Source of the DNA: CALEAR01 sp035301485
Lineage (GTDB): Bacteria; Pseudomonadota; Gammaproteobacteria; Pseudomonadales; Alcanivoracaceae
Assembly (NCBI GenBank): GCA_035301485.1
Contig: DATGUF010000034.1
Coordinates: forward strand, 6,396 to 70,395
Reading direction: 5' to 3'
Length of the DNA stretch: 64,000 nucleotides
The position numbers were made by a program, and so were the translations under genes. Position 1 is the stretch's first letter. Each line of letters starts with the position of its first letter. The notes beneath the pieces were generated by a model. That model saw only the letters and a program-made list of their open reading frames with translations. It was not told the DNA's origin and made no database searches. Shown here piece after piece: positions 9,365 to 17,871 of the stretch.

Positions 9365-9911
9365 TGTGCGTATTATTGGTGGCCGCCATCGCGGCCGCCG
9401 CCTCGCCTTTCAAGATCATAACAATGAAGTGCGGCCAAGCAGCGACAGGTTGCGCGAAACCGTATTTAACTGGCTGCAATTTAAATTGCATGGCGCACAG
9501 GTACTAGATGCTTTTGCAGGGTCGGGGGTATTGGGCGCAGAGGCAGTATCTCGTGGCGCCAAGCACGCCACTTTTATCGAATTATCACGCCAGCATGCAC
9601 AGCAACTGAAAACGGCCTTAGCACCTATTTTGAACGATCAGCACACGGTGGTGTGCGCAGATGCTTTGCAGTGGCTACAACAAACTCCGCACACACAGTT
9701 TCATTTGGTTTTTGTTGATCCGCCCTATCATTTAGGTTTACAAGAACGCCTTTGCGCTGCGCTAGTAGCCCAACCATGGCTCGCAGAAAACGCCTTGGTT
9801 TATGTGGAAAGTGATAGCAAGCTAGCGGCTCCCACCGTGCCTGCTACCTGGGTGCTAGAGAAAGAAAAAACCATGGGCCAAATACGGGCGCAGCTTTACA
9901 TCTGCAGATAA
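9351..9911 (+). CDS. rsmD: 16S rRNA (guanine966-N2)-methyltransferase
   Basis: This 186-aa Rossmann methyltransferase uses SAM to methylate G966 of 16S rRNA. The opening VRIIGGRHRGRRLAF and PSSDRLRETVFNWL are RsmD hallmarks. DAFAGSGVLGAEAVSRGA binds SAM and VFVDPPYHLG is the catalytic (D/N)PPY motif. It is translationally coupled to the M16 genes, the same neighbourhood as in pseudomonads. Confidence 0.94.
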   Translation: MSKNSVRIIGGRHRGRRLAFQDHNNEVRPSSDRLRETVFNWLQFKLHGAQVLDAFAGSGVLGAEAVSRGAKHATFIELSRQHAQQLKTALAPILNDQHTVVCADALQWLQQTPHTQFHLVFVDPPYHLGLQERLCAALVAQPWLAENALVYVESDSKLAAPTVPATWVLEKEKTMGQIRAQLYICR

Positions 9912-10330
9912 TTGGCCAGCACCACATACCAATCTTCTTGTACAGCGCGTGACACGCGGGGAAAGAAAAAGCTCCACCAAGAAAACGCTAGCTCCCATTG
10001 CGGCGAATGCTCTGCGGGCACCAACTCGGCAAGGCGTGAATATAAGTCTTTCTCATGCGTTAACTCTTGCTGCAGCACCTCCTGCTTAGCGTCGCCCTCT
10101 AGCCCAAAACGTAACTTGCGCAACACCGCTAATTTACGCTCTGCTGGTTCAGTTATTTTTAGCACTTTGTTGGCGAGCTCAGTATTAAACGCCTGCCCTG
10201 TTTGCGCGAACCAAACGCCGAGCAAAAAATGCACCACTGCTCCGTGTTCACGTTGAACACTTAAGGCTAGGCGTTCTACTTCAGCATTGCGCCATACGCC
10301 CACGGAAAAATCCCAAAAACGCTTATCCAT
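9896..10330 (-). CDS. TIGR02444-type conserved hypothetical protein
   Basis: A ~144-aa protein beginning MDKRFWDFSVGVWRNAEVERLALSVQ. It matches the small TIGR02444/DUF2390 family of gammaproteobacteria as I remember it (WDFSVxxY/W near the start, then LLxxWxA). The function is unknown. I chose the internal ATG because a GGAGG site lies 6 nt upstream, whereas the 19 codons before it have no ribosome site. The 3' end overlaps the rsmD end on the opposite strand by 16 bases. Confidence 0.7.
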   Translation of the reverse strand: MDKRFWDFSVGVWRNAEVERLALSVQREHGAVVHFLLGVWFAQTGQAFNTELANKVLKITEPAERKLAVLRKLRFGLEGDAKQEVLQQELTHEKDLYSRLAELVPAEHSPQWELAFSWWSFFFPRVSRAVQEDWYVVLANYLQM

Positions 10331-10423
10331 CCTGCACCTCCAAACGAATGAAAGATGCATAGTGCCGCACGGACGATTACACTGCACACCTTTAGAACAT
10401 TACTCGGATAATACTATATACCC

Positions 10424-12343
10424 ATGCTGAGCATAGACAACCTTGCCCTTCGACGCGGCACCAACCTACTGCTTTCTGAAGCCAACGCCACGATTCACCC
10501 AGGTTGGAAAGTGGGCTTAACCGGCCGTAATGGCACGGGCAAAAGTTCACTCATGGCGCTCTTTAACGGCACTGTAGAGCCTGACAGCGGTAATTTTTAT
10601 CGTCCAGCAGAGTGGCGCATTGGCATGATGGCGCAGGAAGTGCCCGCGCTTAAACAAGCCGCCATTGAGTATGTGCTCGATGGCCACGAGCCCTACCGCC
10701 ACTGGCAAGCACAACTCGCTGCCGCCGAATCCGCCGATGATGGCAACGCTATCGCTCACGCGCACAGCGCTTTAGAGGCCATGGGTGCTTGGTCTATCCC
10801 CGCTCAGGCAGCCACCATATTAGCCGGCTTAGGCTTCACCGAAGCACAGCAACAATTTCCTGTGGCACATTTCTCAGGGGGTTGGCGCATGCGCTTAAAC
10901 CTTGCGCGCGTACTTATTGCCGACGCCGACTTATTATTGCTCGACGAACCCACCAACCACTTGGACCTCGACGCTGTACTATGGCTTGAAGAGTGGCTAC
11001 GCCATTACCCAGGCACATTGATTTTAATTTCCCATGACCGCGATTTTCTAGACCACCTTACCAGCCATATTTTGCACATTGAGCATCAGCAGCTCACGCT
11101 CTATACCGGCAACTACAGCACCTTTGAAAAAACCCGAGCCGAACGCTTAGAACAGCAAGAACAAGCCTTTAAAAAACAAGAAGCACAAGCTGCGCATTTA
11201 CAAAAATTCATCGACCGTTTCCGTGCTAAAGCGAGTAAAGCCCGCCAAGCACAAAGCCGCATTAAGGCGCTTGAACGCCTACAAGCTAGCGCGCCATTGC
11301 AAGAGGAAAGTGGTTTTCACTTCACCTTTCATGAGCCTGAAAAACTGCCCAACCCCATGCTGCAACTGCGTGATGTGAGCTGCGGCTACAGCGATGGCAA
11401 CAGCAGCACCACTATATTGAGCAACGTTAATCTCACCATTGCTCCTGACACACGCATTGGTTTGCTAGGCCCTAACGGCGCCGGTAAATCCACCCTCATC
11501 AAAACCCTCATGGGCGAGCTAGCACCCCTAACGGGCAGTGTTACGCGGGGCAATGATTTAGTGATTGGTTACTTCCACCAACAACAGGTGGATGCACTAC
11601 CGCAAGACAGCCACCCCATGGCGTTAATGCAAGCAGCACAACCCACTTGGGAAGAAGGCCGTGTGCGTAGCGAATTAGGCCGCTTTGGCTTTCAAGGCGA
11701 CGACATTTTTGCACCCGTGGGGCGTTTTTCAGGCGGTGAGAAATCTCGCTTAGCGCTAGGCTTATTGATCCAACAAAAACCCGCTTTGCTCCTTATGGAC
11801 GAACCCGCCAACCACCTCGATATTGATATGCGCGAATCGCTGATCTTTGCCTTGCAGCAATTTTCGGGAGCCATGATTTTAGTGTCACACGACCGCCACT
11901 TAATGGACACCACTGTGGACGACCTGTGGCTTGTGGCGGAAGGCAAAGCTGCCCCCTATGAGGGCGACTTGCACGACTACGCCCGCTGGCTAAAAGACCG
12001 CCTAAAACAAAGCAACAAAAACGAAGCGCCAGCCCTTGATGAACCTAAAGTGGAACGCCAAGACCCGCGGCTAAAGCGCCAACAAGCCGCACAGCGCAGG
12101 CAGCAGCTTCGGCCTTTGCAAAAGCAAGTTAATGACACGGAAAAAGCATTAGCAAAATGCGAAGAAAAACTCGCTGAATTCGCCGAGCAGCTGAATGATG
12201 AAAGTTTGTATAGCGCCGAAAACAACGCCACCTTACAAACCATACTGAAAGAACAAGGCGAGCTTAAAGCGGAACAAGAAGCGCTTGAAGAACAATTACT
12301 GTTGGCCATGGAAGCACTAGAGGAAGCAGAAGCCGAGCTATAA
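10424..12343 (+). CDS. yheS: ABC-F family ribosome-associated ATPase (YheS-type)
   Basis: A 639-aa soluble protein with two ABC domains and no membrane segment. Walker A1 is GRNGTGKS (about 34-41) with signature SGGWRMRLNLARVL. Walker A2 is GPNGAGKST with signature SGGEKSRLALGLL. Both Walker B motifs end LLLDEPTNHLD or LMDEPANHLD. A P-site-tRNA-interaction-motif linker lies between (about 240-290), and a charged C-terminal coiled coil follows. Length and C-terminal extension match YheS. Such proteins act at the ribosomal E site on stalled translation. Confidence 0.9.
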   Translation: MLSIDNLALRRGTNLLLSEANATIHPGWKVGLTGRNGTGKSSLMALFNGTVEPDSGNFYRPAEWRIGMMAQEVPALKQAAIEYVLDGHEPYRHWQAQLAAAESADDGNAIAHAHSALEAMGAWSIPAQAATILAGLGFTEAQQQFPVAHFSGGWRMRLNLARVLIADADLLLLDEPTNHLDLDAVLWLEEWLRHYPGTLILISHDRDFLDHLTSHILHIEHQQLTLYTGNYSTFEKTRAERLEQQEQAFKKQEAQAAHLQKFIDRFRAKASKARQAQSRIKALERLQASAPLQEESGFHFTFHEPEKLPNPMLQLRDVSCGYSDGNSSTTILSNVNLTIAPDTRIGLLGPNGAGKSTLIKTLMGELAPLTGSVTRGNDLVIGYFHQQQVDALPQDSHPMALMQAAQPTWEEGRVRSELGRFGFQGDDIFAPVGRFSGGEKSRLALGLLIQQKPALLLMDEPANHLDIDMRESLIFALQQFSGAMILVSHDRHLMDTTVDDLWLVAEGKAAPYEGDLHDYARWLKDRLKQSNKNEAPALDEPKVERQDPRLKRQQAAQRRQQLRPLQKQVNDTEKALAKCEEKLAEFAEQLNDESLYSAENNATLQTILKEQGELKAEQEALEEQLLLAMEALEEAEAEL

Positions 12344-12354
12344 ACAGCAGGCAT

Positions 12355-12384
12355 AAAAATGCCGCCCTTAAGGCGGCATTTTAT
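12355..12384. terminator. Bidirectional terminator between yheS and elbB
   Basis: The stem AATGCCGCC/GGCGGCATT has a 5-nt loop and is flanked by A and T runs, between convergent genes. Confidence 0.85.
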
Positions 12385-12396
12385 TGAACGATGGTG

Positions 12397-13053
12397 TTAA
12401 GCGGAGGCCATCTTCAGCACTTGCTGCACGAGCTTTTCAATACCCTGTGCTGCTTCACTAATACGCGTCGCTTCCATATAAGCGGGAGTAGTAACAAGCT
12501 TGTTATCCTCATCCACCAAAATTTCATCCACCGCTCTTTCTTCATGCACAGCCCCCATGGCCTCAATGGCTGCGGCGGTGTCTTTGTCGGTACCAATCGT
12601 GCATCGCGCCCCTTCGCCAAACAGCAATGCTGTCATGGCCGGCGCAATGCACATTAGCCCAACAGGCTTATCTGCTTTATTAAACGCCTGCACAAACTCA
12701 CGCACCGCAGGGCTCACCTCCATGTCGGCCCCCTTAAAAGCGAAATCGCACAGGTTTTTTGCCACGCCAAAGCCACCGGGCACAATCAAAGCATCGTAAT
12801 CCTTCACATCTGCTTGGGCGAGATCAAGCACCTCACCACGCGCTAAACGCGCAGCTTCTACTAATACATTACGGCTTTCACCTTCCACCACGTCGCCTGT
12901 GGCATGGTTAATAACGTGGGCCTGCTCAATATTAGGCGCCACACACTGATAAGCCGCATTAGCTTTGTCTAATGCCAACAGCGTTAAAGTGGTTTCATAA
13001 ATCTCTGAACCGTCGTATACACCACAACCGGCTAGCAATACTGCAACACGCAT
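12397..13053 (-). CDS. elbB: Isoprenoid biosynthesis glyoxalase ElbB (DJ-1/PfpI fold)
   Basis: The 218-aa protein starts RVAVLLAGCGVYDGSEIYE, the ElbB signature, and has the nucleophile-elbow Cys in GLMCIAPAM and the DALIVPGGFGVAKNL loop. ElbB proteins show glyoxalase-like activity in vitro and were linked to isoprenoid synthesis. Their physiological role is still loosely defined. Length is standard (217 in E. coli). It is last in a four-gene minus-strand operon. Confidence 0.9.
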   Translation of the reverse strand: MRVAVLLAGCGVYDGSEIYETTLTLLALDKANAAYQCVAPNIEQAHVINHATGDVVEGESRNVLVEAARLARGEVLDLAQADVKDYDALIVPGGFGVAKNLCDFAFKGADMEVSPAVREFVQAFNKADKPVGLMCIAPAMTALLFGEGARCTIGTDKDTAAAIEAMGAVHEERAVDEILVDEDNKLVTTPAYMEATRISEAAQGIEKLVQQVLKMASA

Positions 13054-13054
13054 A

Positions 13055-13714
13055 TTAAATCTCCTTTATTTTTTGTGGGCGCTCATGTTCTGGCAAATGG
13101 CCAAACCATTGTTGCGTGCCTGCACCGCACGCCACAACTAGTTTCATGAACTGCTCCACTTTTATTTCTGGATGATGAGTAACTAAATTTTCATTCACTA
13201 AATAAATAAAACCGTTGGTGGGGTTCGGCCCTGTGGGCACAAACACAGCAAAATTGCCGTCTTTATGACGCGCGGTAATAATGCCTAACATGGAGCAATC
13301 CACGTCTTTGCCGTACACCCACACGCGCACCACTTCACCGCGCGAAAACACCGAATCTTCACCAGAACCTAAAAATTGCGCAATAATTTCACGGATCGGC
13401 CTGTAGCCTGGTAAGCGTGACATAATGCGGTGCTCTGTCCAACCCCACACCCAGCCGCCTAGTTTTGTGGTAACGAAATTACCTGTGATAAAACAAAACA
13501 CCACTAAAGCCACTACACCCAGCAAATCGGCAGTAAATGTCGACCACTCGAAACGGGTAATGAGCATCTTAGCGATGGGTGAGGTGAATTGAGTGGCAAC
13601 GCCATATACCCACTTAAATACCACCGCTAATATCGCCAGCGGCAGTAGCACCACTAAACCACCCACCAGTGATTTCTTGAAAAAATTTGTTGGTTTTAAC
13701 CCTTCTTGCGACAC
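13055..13714 (-). CDS. DUF502 family membrane protein
   Basis: A 219-aa protein with two N-terminal TM helices (about 13-33 and 60-80) and the family signatures GLVVLLPLAI and FVPTGPNPTNGFIYLV. DUF502 members are widespread inner-membrane proteins of unknown function. The start overlaps the greB stop by one base, and the stop is 2 nt from the elbB start, so it is coupled on both sides. Confidence 0.85.
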   Translation of the reverse strand: MSQEGLKPTNFFKKSLVGGLVVLLPLAILAVVFKWVYGVATQFTSPIAKMLITRFEWSTFTADLLGVVALVVFCFITGNFVTTKLGGWVWGWTEHRIMSRLPGYRPIREIIAQFLGSGEDSVFSRGEVVRVWVYGKDVDCSMLGIITARHKDGNFAVFVPTGPNPTNGFIYLVNENLVTHHPEIKVEQFMKLVVACGAGTQQWFGHLPEHERPQKIKEI

Positions 13715-14232
13715 TAGCGATACTCCTCCGCTGCTGAATATTCAATAGCCACCACTTCAAACTCTTGTTGCCCACTAGGGGTTCGCAACACCACCTCATC
13801 ATCTACTTGTTTGCCCAATAAAGCTCGTGCTAACGGAGCATCTACGCTAATCCAACCTTTTTTAGCGTCGGTTTCATCCGGCCCTACAATACGATAACGC
13901 TGCTCTTCCTCCGTAGCGATATTGTACAGCGTTACCCAAGCTGCAAAATACACCTTGCTAGGGTCTTGGGGCGGCTTATCCACCACTACCATGTCGTCTA
14001 AACGGCGCGATAAAAAACGAATACGGCGATCAATTTCGCGCAACTGCCGCTTACCATAAATGTATTCGGCATTTTCAGACCGATCCCCCAGTGCCGCCGC
14101 TTCTTTCACCACTTGCGTAACGGCAGGGCGCTTTTCTTTCCACAAATATTGCAGCTCTTCATTCATCACCCGACAACCATACGGAGTAATGTATTTTGAC
14201 GCCGGCTTAGCAGGCGGACGCCATCGGCTCAT
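13714..14232 (-). CDS. greB: Transcript cleavage factor GreB
   Basis: The 172-aa factor rescues backtracked RNA polymerase by stimulating transcript cleavage. The N-terminal coiled coil carries GDRSENAEYIYGKRQLREIDRR, whose tip has the acidic pair needed for Mg binding. The C-terminal FKBP-like domain has RIVGPDETDAKKGWISVDAPLARALLGK. YIYGKRQLREIDRRIRFL distinguishes GreB from GreA. Its N-terminus is a little longer than in E. coli (158 aa). It overlaps the upstream VOC gene by 4 bases. Confidence 0.94.
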   Translation of the reverse strand: MSRWRPPAKPASKYITPYGCRVMNEELQYLWKEKRPAVTQVVKEAAALGDRSENAEYIYGKRQLREIDRRIRFLSRRLDDMVVVDKPPQDPSKVYFAAWVTLYNIATEEEQRYRIVGPDETDAKKGWISVDAPLARALLGKQVDDEVVLRTPSGQQEFEVVAIEYSAAEEYR

Positions 14233-14642
14233 GCAAACATCTCCTCGCTACGCTTAAAACTTTTAAATTCCAATGTATTACCAGACGGATCTTGCACAAA
14301 GAAAGTTCCTTGCTCGCCCACTGCTCCTGCAAAACGCACCTTGGGTTTTAATAAAAACGGCACCTGTTTTGCGATTAAACGTTCGGCCAACGCCTGCCAC
14401 TCGCCCCACTCTAGCACCACACCAAAATGCGGTATGGGCACTTGTACGCCATCCACTTCGCTCATGGCCGCGGGTGATGGCGCCACGTTTACTTTATGCG
14501 CCGATAGCTGATGGCCATAGAGGTCAAAATCTGACCACTGCTCTGTGCTGCGGCCCAGCAAAGCACCGAGCATATCTTCATAAAACTCACGTGTCGCAGC
14601 TAAATCTGTTACAGGAAAAGCATAATGAAAAGGTGCCAACAT
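14229..14642 (-). CDS. VOC (glyoxalase/dioxygenase-fold) family protein
   Basis: A 137-aa paired beta-alpha-beta-beta-beta protein. LAPFHYAFPVTDLAATREFYEDMLG supplies the first metal His, HFGVVLEW a second, and FVQDPSGNTLEFKSFK the terminal Glu. The arrangement suits a metal-dependent lyase or dioxygenase of the glyoxalase superfamily. The substrate cannot be told. It is first gene of the VOC-greB-DUF502-elbB operon. Confidence 0.85.
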   Translation of the reverse strand: MLAPFHYAFPVTDLAATREFYEDMLGALLGRSTEQWSDFDLYGHQLSAHKVNVAPSPAAMSEVDGVQVPIPHFGVVLEWGEWQALAERLIAKQVPFLLKPKVRFAGAVGEQGTFFVQDPSGNTLEFKSFKRSEEMFA

Positions 14643-14753
14643 ATTTCAGTAATCCTTTTAGTTACATCACACAAACACGATACATGATAATATGAGTAAT
14701 TTATTAGCGGGCTGCTACAATAGCCCTCTCAACAAACACAGCACGGAGATAAT

Positions 14754-15767
14754 ATGACACAGCGTCAATTCGAACGCGCCCCATGGCCGGCCACTCGTTT
14801 ACGCCGCATGCGTTATGATGACTTTTCACGCCGCTTAATGCGCGAAACCACTTTAACCGCCAGCGATTTAATTTGTCCCATGTTTGTGGTGGAAGGCGAA
14901 AACAAAGCCATCGACGTGCCCTCTATGCCGGGTGTGCAGCGTTTAAGTATTGACCTTCTCCTTAAGGAAGCGGAAGCCCTAGCTAAACTAGGCGTACCCG
15001 CTGTGGCACTCTTTCCAGTAACACCGCAAGAAGCCAAAAGCCTCGACGCCTCACCTGCTTGGGACGAAAACGGCTTGGTACAACGCACCATTCGCGCGCT
15101 CAAAAAAGAGCTCCCAGAGCTCGGCATTATTACTGACGCCGCACTAGACCCTTATACCACACACGGCCAAGACGGCATTATCGACGAAGACGGCTATGTG
15201 CTAAACGATACTACCGTATTAGCCCTTGTGAAGCAGGCGTTGAGCCATGCCGAAGCTGGTGCCGACATTATTGCCCCAAGCGACATGATGGATGGCCGTA
15301 TTGGCGCTATTCGTACCGCCTTCGAACAAGACAACCACGTGAATACCCGCATCATGGCTTATTCTGCCAAGTACGCTTCTGCTTACTACGGGCCTTTCCG
15401 TGACGCGGTGGGTTCTGCCGAAAACCTAGGTAAAGCCGATAAAAGCACCTACCAAATGGACCCTGCCAACCGCAACGAAGCCTTGCACGAAGTAGCACAA
15501 GATTTAATGGAAGGCGCCGACATGGTAATGGTAAAACCCGGCATGCCTTATTTAGACGTAGTGCGTGAAGTGAAAGATACTTTTGCTGTACCCACCTTTG
15601 TGTACCAAGTAAGTGGCGAGTATGCCATGCACATGGCCGCGTTCCAGAACGGCTGGCTCGACGAAGAGGCGATTGTTTTAGAATCTCTCGTGGGCATGAA
15701 ACGTGCCGGCGCCGATGGTATCCTCACTTACTTCGCCCGCAAAGCTGCCGAGCTATTACAGCGATAA
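14754..15767 (+). CDS. hemB: Delta-aminolevulinic acid dehydratase (porphobilinogen synthase)
   Basis: This 337-aa haem-pathway enzyme condenses two ALA molecules to porphobilinogen. It has the substrate lysines in MAYSAKYASAYYGPFRDA and MVMVKPGMPYLDV (the Schiff-base Lys), and the allosteric Mg-site region RRMR near the N-terminus. It lacks the Cys-rich zinc loop: the segment reads TDAALDPYTTHGQDG, as in Mg-dependent forms. AGATAATATG-like spacing supports the start. A strong hairpin follows. Confidence 0.96.
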   Translation: MTQRQFERAPWPATRLRRMRYDDFSRRLMRETTLTASDLICPMFVVEGENKAIDVPSMPGVQRLSIDLLLKEAEALAKLGVPAVALFPVTPQEAKSLDASPAWDENGLVQRTIRALKKELPELGIITDAALDPYTTHGQDGIIDEDGYVLNDTTVLALVKQALSHAEAGADIIAPSDMMDGRIGAIRTAFEQDNHVNTRIMAYSAKYASAYYGPFRDAVGSAENLGKADKSTYQMDPANRNEALHEVAQDLMEGADMVMVKPGMPYLDVVREVKDTFAVPTFVYQVSGEYAMHMAAFQNGWLDEEAIVLESLVGMKRAGADGILTYFARKAAELLQR

Positions 15768-15777
15768 CACCTTGATT

Positions 15778-15817
15778 AGCGGTGGTTTAGGTACCCTTAA
15801 TGCATTAAACCACCGCT
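15778..15817 (+). terminator. hemB terminator hairpin
   Basis: Perfect 12-bp arms AGCGGTGGTTTA/TAAACCACCGCT around a 16-nt loop lie 11 nt after the hemB stop, with a short TTTA tail. Confidence 0.65.
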
Positions 15818-15899
15818 TTACTCTTGAAATGTAGCGCCTGCACCCTCACTTATCTAAGTGCAGCGGCAACGCTTACACTCAATCAATTAGGAGCAACTC

Positions 15900-16226
15900 A
15901 TGAGTGCTGAAATTATTAACACCACAGATAGCAATTTCGAAAACGACGTACTGAAGGCCGATGGCCCAGTACTCGTAGACTACTGGGCGCCATGGTGTGG
16001 CCCATGCAAGATGATCGCACCGATCCTCGAGCAAATTGCTGAAAATTTTGAAGGCCGCCTTACCGTGGTGAAGTTAAACATTGACGACAACCCAGAAACA
16101 CCACGCAAATACGGCGTTCGTGGTATTCCTACTTTGTCTGTGTTTAAAAATGGCCAAGTAGAAGCCACTAAAGTGGGTGCGCTTTCTTTATCCCAGCTCA
16201 CCGCATTTTTAGACAGCACCCTGTAA
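15900..16226 (+). CDS. trxA: Thioredoxin 1
   Basis: A 108-aa cytoplasmic thiol-disulfide reductant with the active site WCGPC at residues 32-36, the conserved cis-Pro in GIPTL, and a normal length. AGGAG lies 6 nt before the ATG. It sits directly upstream of rho, the classical trxA-rho arrangement. Confidence 0.97.
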   Translation: MSAEIINTTDSNFENDVLKADGPVLVDYWAPWCGPCKMIAPILEQIAENFEGRLTVVKLNIDDNPETPRKYGVRGIPTLSVFKNGQVEATKVGALSLSQLTAFLDSTL

Positions 16227-16255
16227 GCTTTGACCTATAATTAGCAGGTTTTCAC

Positions 16256-16290
16256 TCCAGCCCTGTAACTCTCCCCTTTTCAGGGCTGGA
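16256..16290 (+). terminator. Hairpin in the trxA-rho spacer
   Basis: Perfect 10-bp arms TCCAGCCCTG/CAGGGCTGGA with a 15-nt loop. A T5 run follows 11 nt later rather than directly. It could terminate trxA or be part of the rho leader, which is long here (217 nt) and, in other bacteria, is where Rho autoregulates. Confidence 0.5.
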
Positions 16291-16443
16291 CAAAGTTAAC
16301 TTTTTGGTGTTACATTGCGCTTCAGCCACGCGCTTCCTTTAACCATGGCACCTCGCCATGCGTTTATACCTCTATAATATCAACCAAGTACGGTGCGCAA
16401 ATAAAACCGTGCATAATTAATCTTTTTGGACCTCTATCAACCC

Positions 16444-17709
16444 ATGAACCTTTCTGAACTAAAGCAGAAGCCGATTGCTGAACTGCTAGACATCGCCCGC
16501 GAAAATGGGCTCGAGAACCTTGCCCGAACCCGTAAACAAGACGTTATTTTTTCCATCCTTAAAAAAGTAGCCAAAAATGGCTCTGACATATATGGCAATG
16601 GCGTTCTTGAAATTCTTCAAGACGGTTTCGGTTTTTTACGTAGCTCAGAAGGTTCATACTTAGCTGGTCCCGACGATATTTATGTGTCGCCTAGCCAAAT
16701 TAGGCGCTTTAACTTGCGCACGGGGGATAGCATTTCAGGCAAAATTCGCCCCCCTAAAGAAGGCGAGCGTTACTTTGCCATGCTCAAAGTTAACGAAATC
16801 AACTACGACAAACCTGAAAACGCCAAGCACAAAATCCTCTTCGAAAACTTAACCCCTCTGTTCCCTACCGAACAACTTATGATGGAACAGGGCAACGGCT
16901 CCACCGAAGATATTACCTCTCGAGTGATCGACCTCATTGCCCCCATCGGTAAAGGCCAGCGTGGTTTAATCGTAGCCCCACCCAAAGCGGGTAAAACCAT
17001 GCTACTGCAACAAGTAGCCCACTCCATTTCTCGTAACAACCCTGAAGCTCACCTTATCGTCCTACTCATCGACGAGCGCCCAGAAGAAGTAACAGAAATG
17101 TCGCGCACCGTACGCGGTGAAGTGGTGGCCTCAACTTTTGACGAGCCGCCTGCACGCCACGTTCAAGTAGCAGAAATGGTGATCGAAAAGGCTAAGCGCC
17201 TCGTAGAGCACAAACAAGACGTTGTTATTTTACTCGATTCCATCACACGTTTAGCACGCGCTTACAACACAGTTCAGCCGAGCTCTGGCCGTGTACTAAC
17301 GGGTGGTGTTGATGCCCACGCACTAGAACGCCCTAAACGTTTCTTCGGTGCAGCACGTAATATTGAAGAAGGCGGCAGCTTAACCATTCTCGCCACCGCC
17401 TTGGTTGAAACCGGCTCGAAAATGGACGAAGTGATTTTCGAAGAATTCAAGGGCACCGGTAACATGGAGCTACACCTTGACCGTCGCGCTGCAGAGAAGC
17501 GTGTATTCCCTGCCATCCACATTAAGAAATCGGGTACCCGCCGCGAAGAGCGCCTAGTGCCTGAAAACGATTTGAAGAACATGTGGATTCTGCGCAAAGT
17601 GTTGCATCCCATGGATGAAATTAGCGCCATCGAGTTCCTCATTGACCGCCTCAAGCAAACCAAGACAAACAATGAGTTCTTCGACTCCATGAAAGGCGGC
17701 AAGCAGTAA
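16444..17709 (+). CDS. rho: Transcription termination factor Rho
   Basis: A 421-aa hexameric RNA helicase. The N-terminal RNA-binding domain has GVLEILQDGFGFLRS and DIYVSPSQIRRFNLRTGD. The ATPase core has APPKAGKT (P-loop), VLLIDERPEEVTEM, VVILLDSITRLARAYN, and the R-loop EEGGSLTILATALVETGSKMD. I start it at the ATG of MNLSELKQKP, which aligns with the E. coli start (419 aa), rather than at a TTG six codons earlier. No strong Shine-Dalgarno is visible. Confidence 0.97.
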   Translation: MNLSELKQKPIAELLDIARENGLENLARTRKQDVIFSILKKVAKNGSDIYGNGVLEILQDGFGFLRSSEGSYLAGPDDIYVSPSQIRRFNLRTGDSISGKIRPPKEGERYFAMLKVNEINYDKPENAKHKILFENLTPLFPTEQLMMEQGNGSTEDITSRVIDLIAPIGKGQRGLIVAPPKAGKTMLLQQVAHSISRNNPEAHLIVLLIDERPEEVTEMSRTVRGEVVASTFDEPPARHVQVAEMVIEKAKRLVEHKQDVVILLDSITRLARAYNTVQPSSGRVLTGGVDAHALERPKRFFGAARNIEEGGSLTILATALVETGSKMDEVIFEEFKGTGNMELHLDRRAAEKRVFPAIHIKKSGTRREERLVPENDLKNMWILRKVLHPMDEISAIEFLIDRLKQTKTNNEFFDSMKGGKQ

Positions 17710-17743
17710 CAGCCCCTAACGCACAAAAGGCTTTTCATGAACC

Positions 17744-17781
17744 GACCCCAAAAAGTTAGACACGCTTTTTGGGGTCTTTTT
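17744..17781 (+). terminator. rho terminator
   Basis: A perfect 12-bp stem GACCCCAAAAAG/CTTTTTGGGGTC with a 9-nt loop is followed by a T-run. Confidence 0.9.
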
Positions 17782-17871
17782 ATGCCATTTTTTCAACAGC
17801 GAGCTAGCCACCGTTAGCGGCGCATCAGTGCTATACTTGCTGCTCACTCAAATCGTTTAAGCGGGGCTTGT

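Noticed and set aside
9912..10256. A 114-codon plus-strand frame opposite the TIGR02444-type gene
   Set aside because: It is rich in Ser/Cys/Arg as expected of an antisense shadow, and the minus-strand gene has family similarity and a good ribosome site.
11977..12354. A 125-codon minus-strand frame opposite the end of the YheS-type gene
   Set aside because: Its Ser/Ala/Cys-rich low-complexity translation mirrors the charged coiled coil of the real gene.
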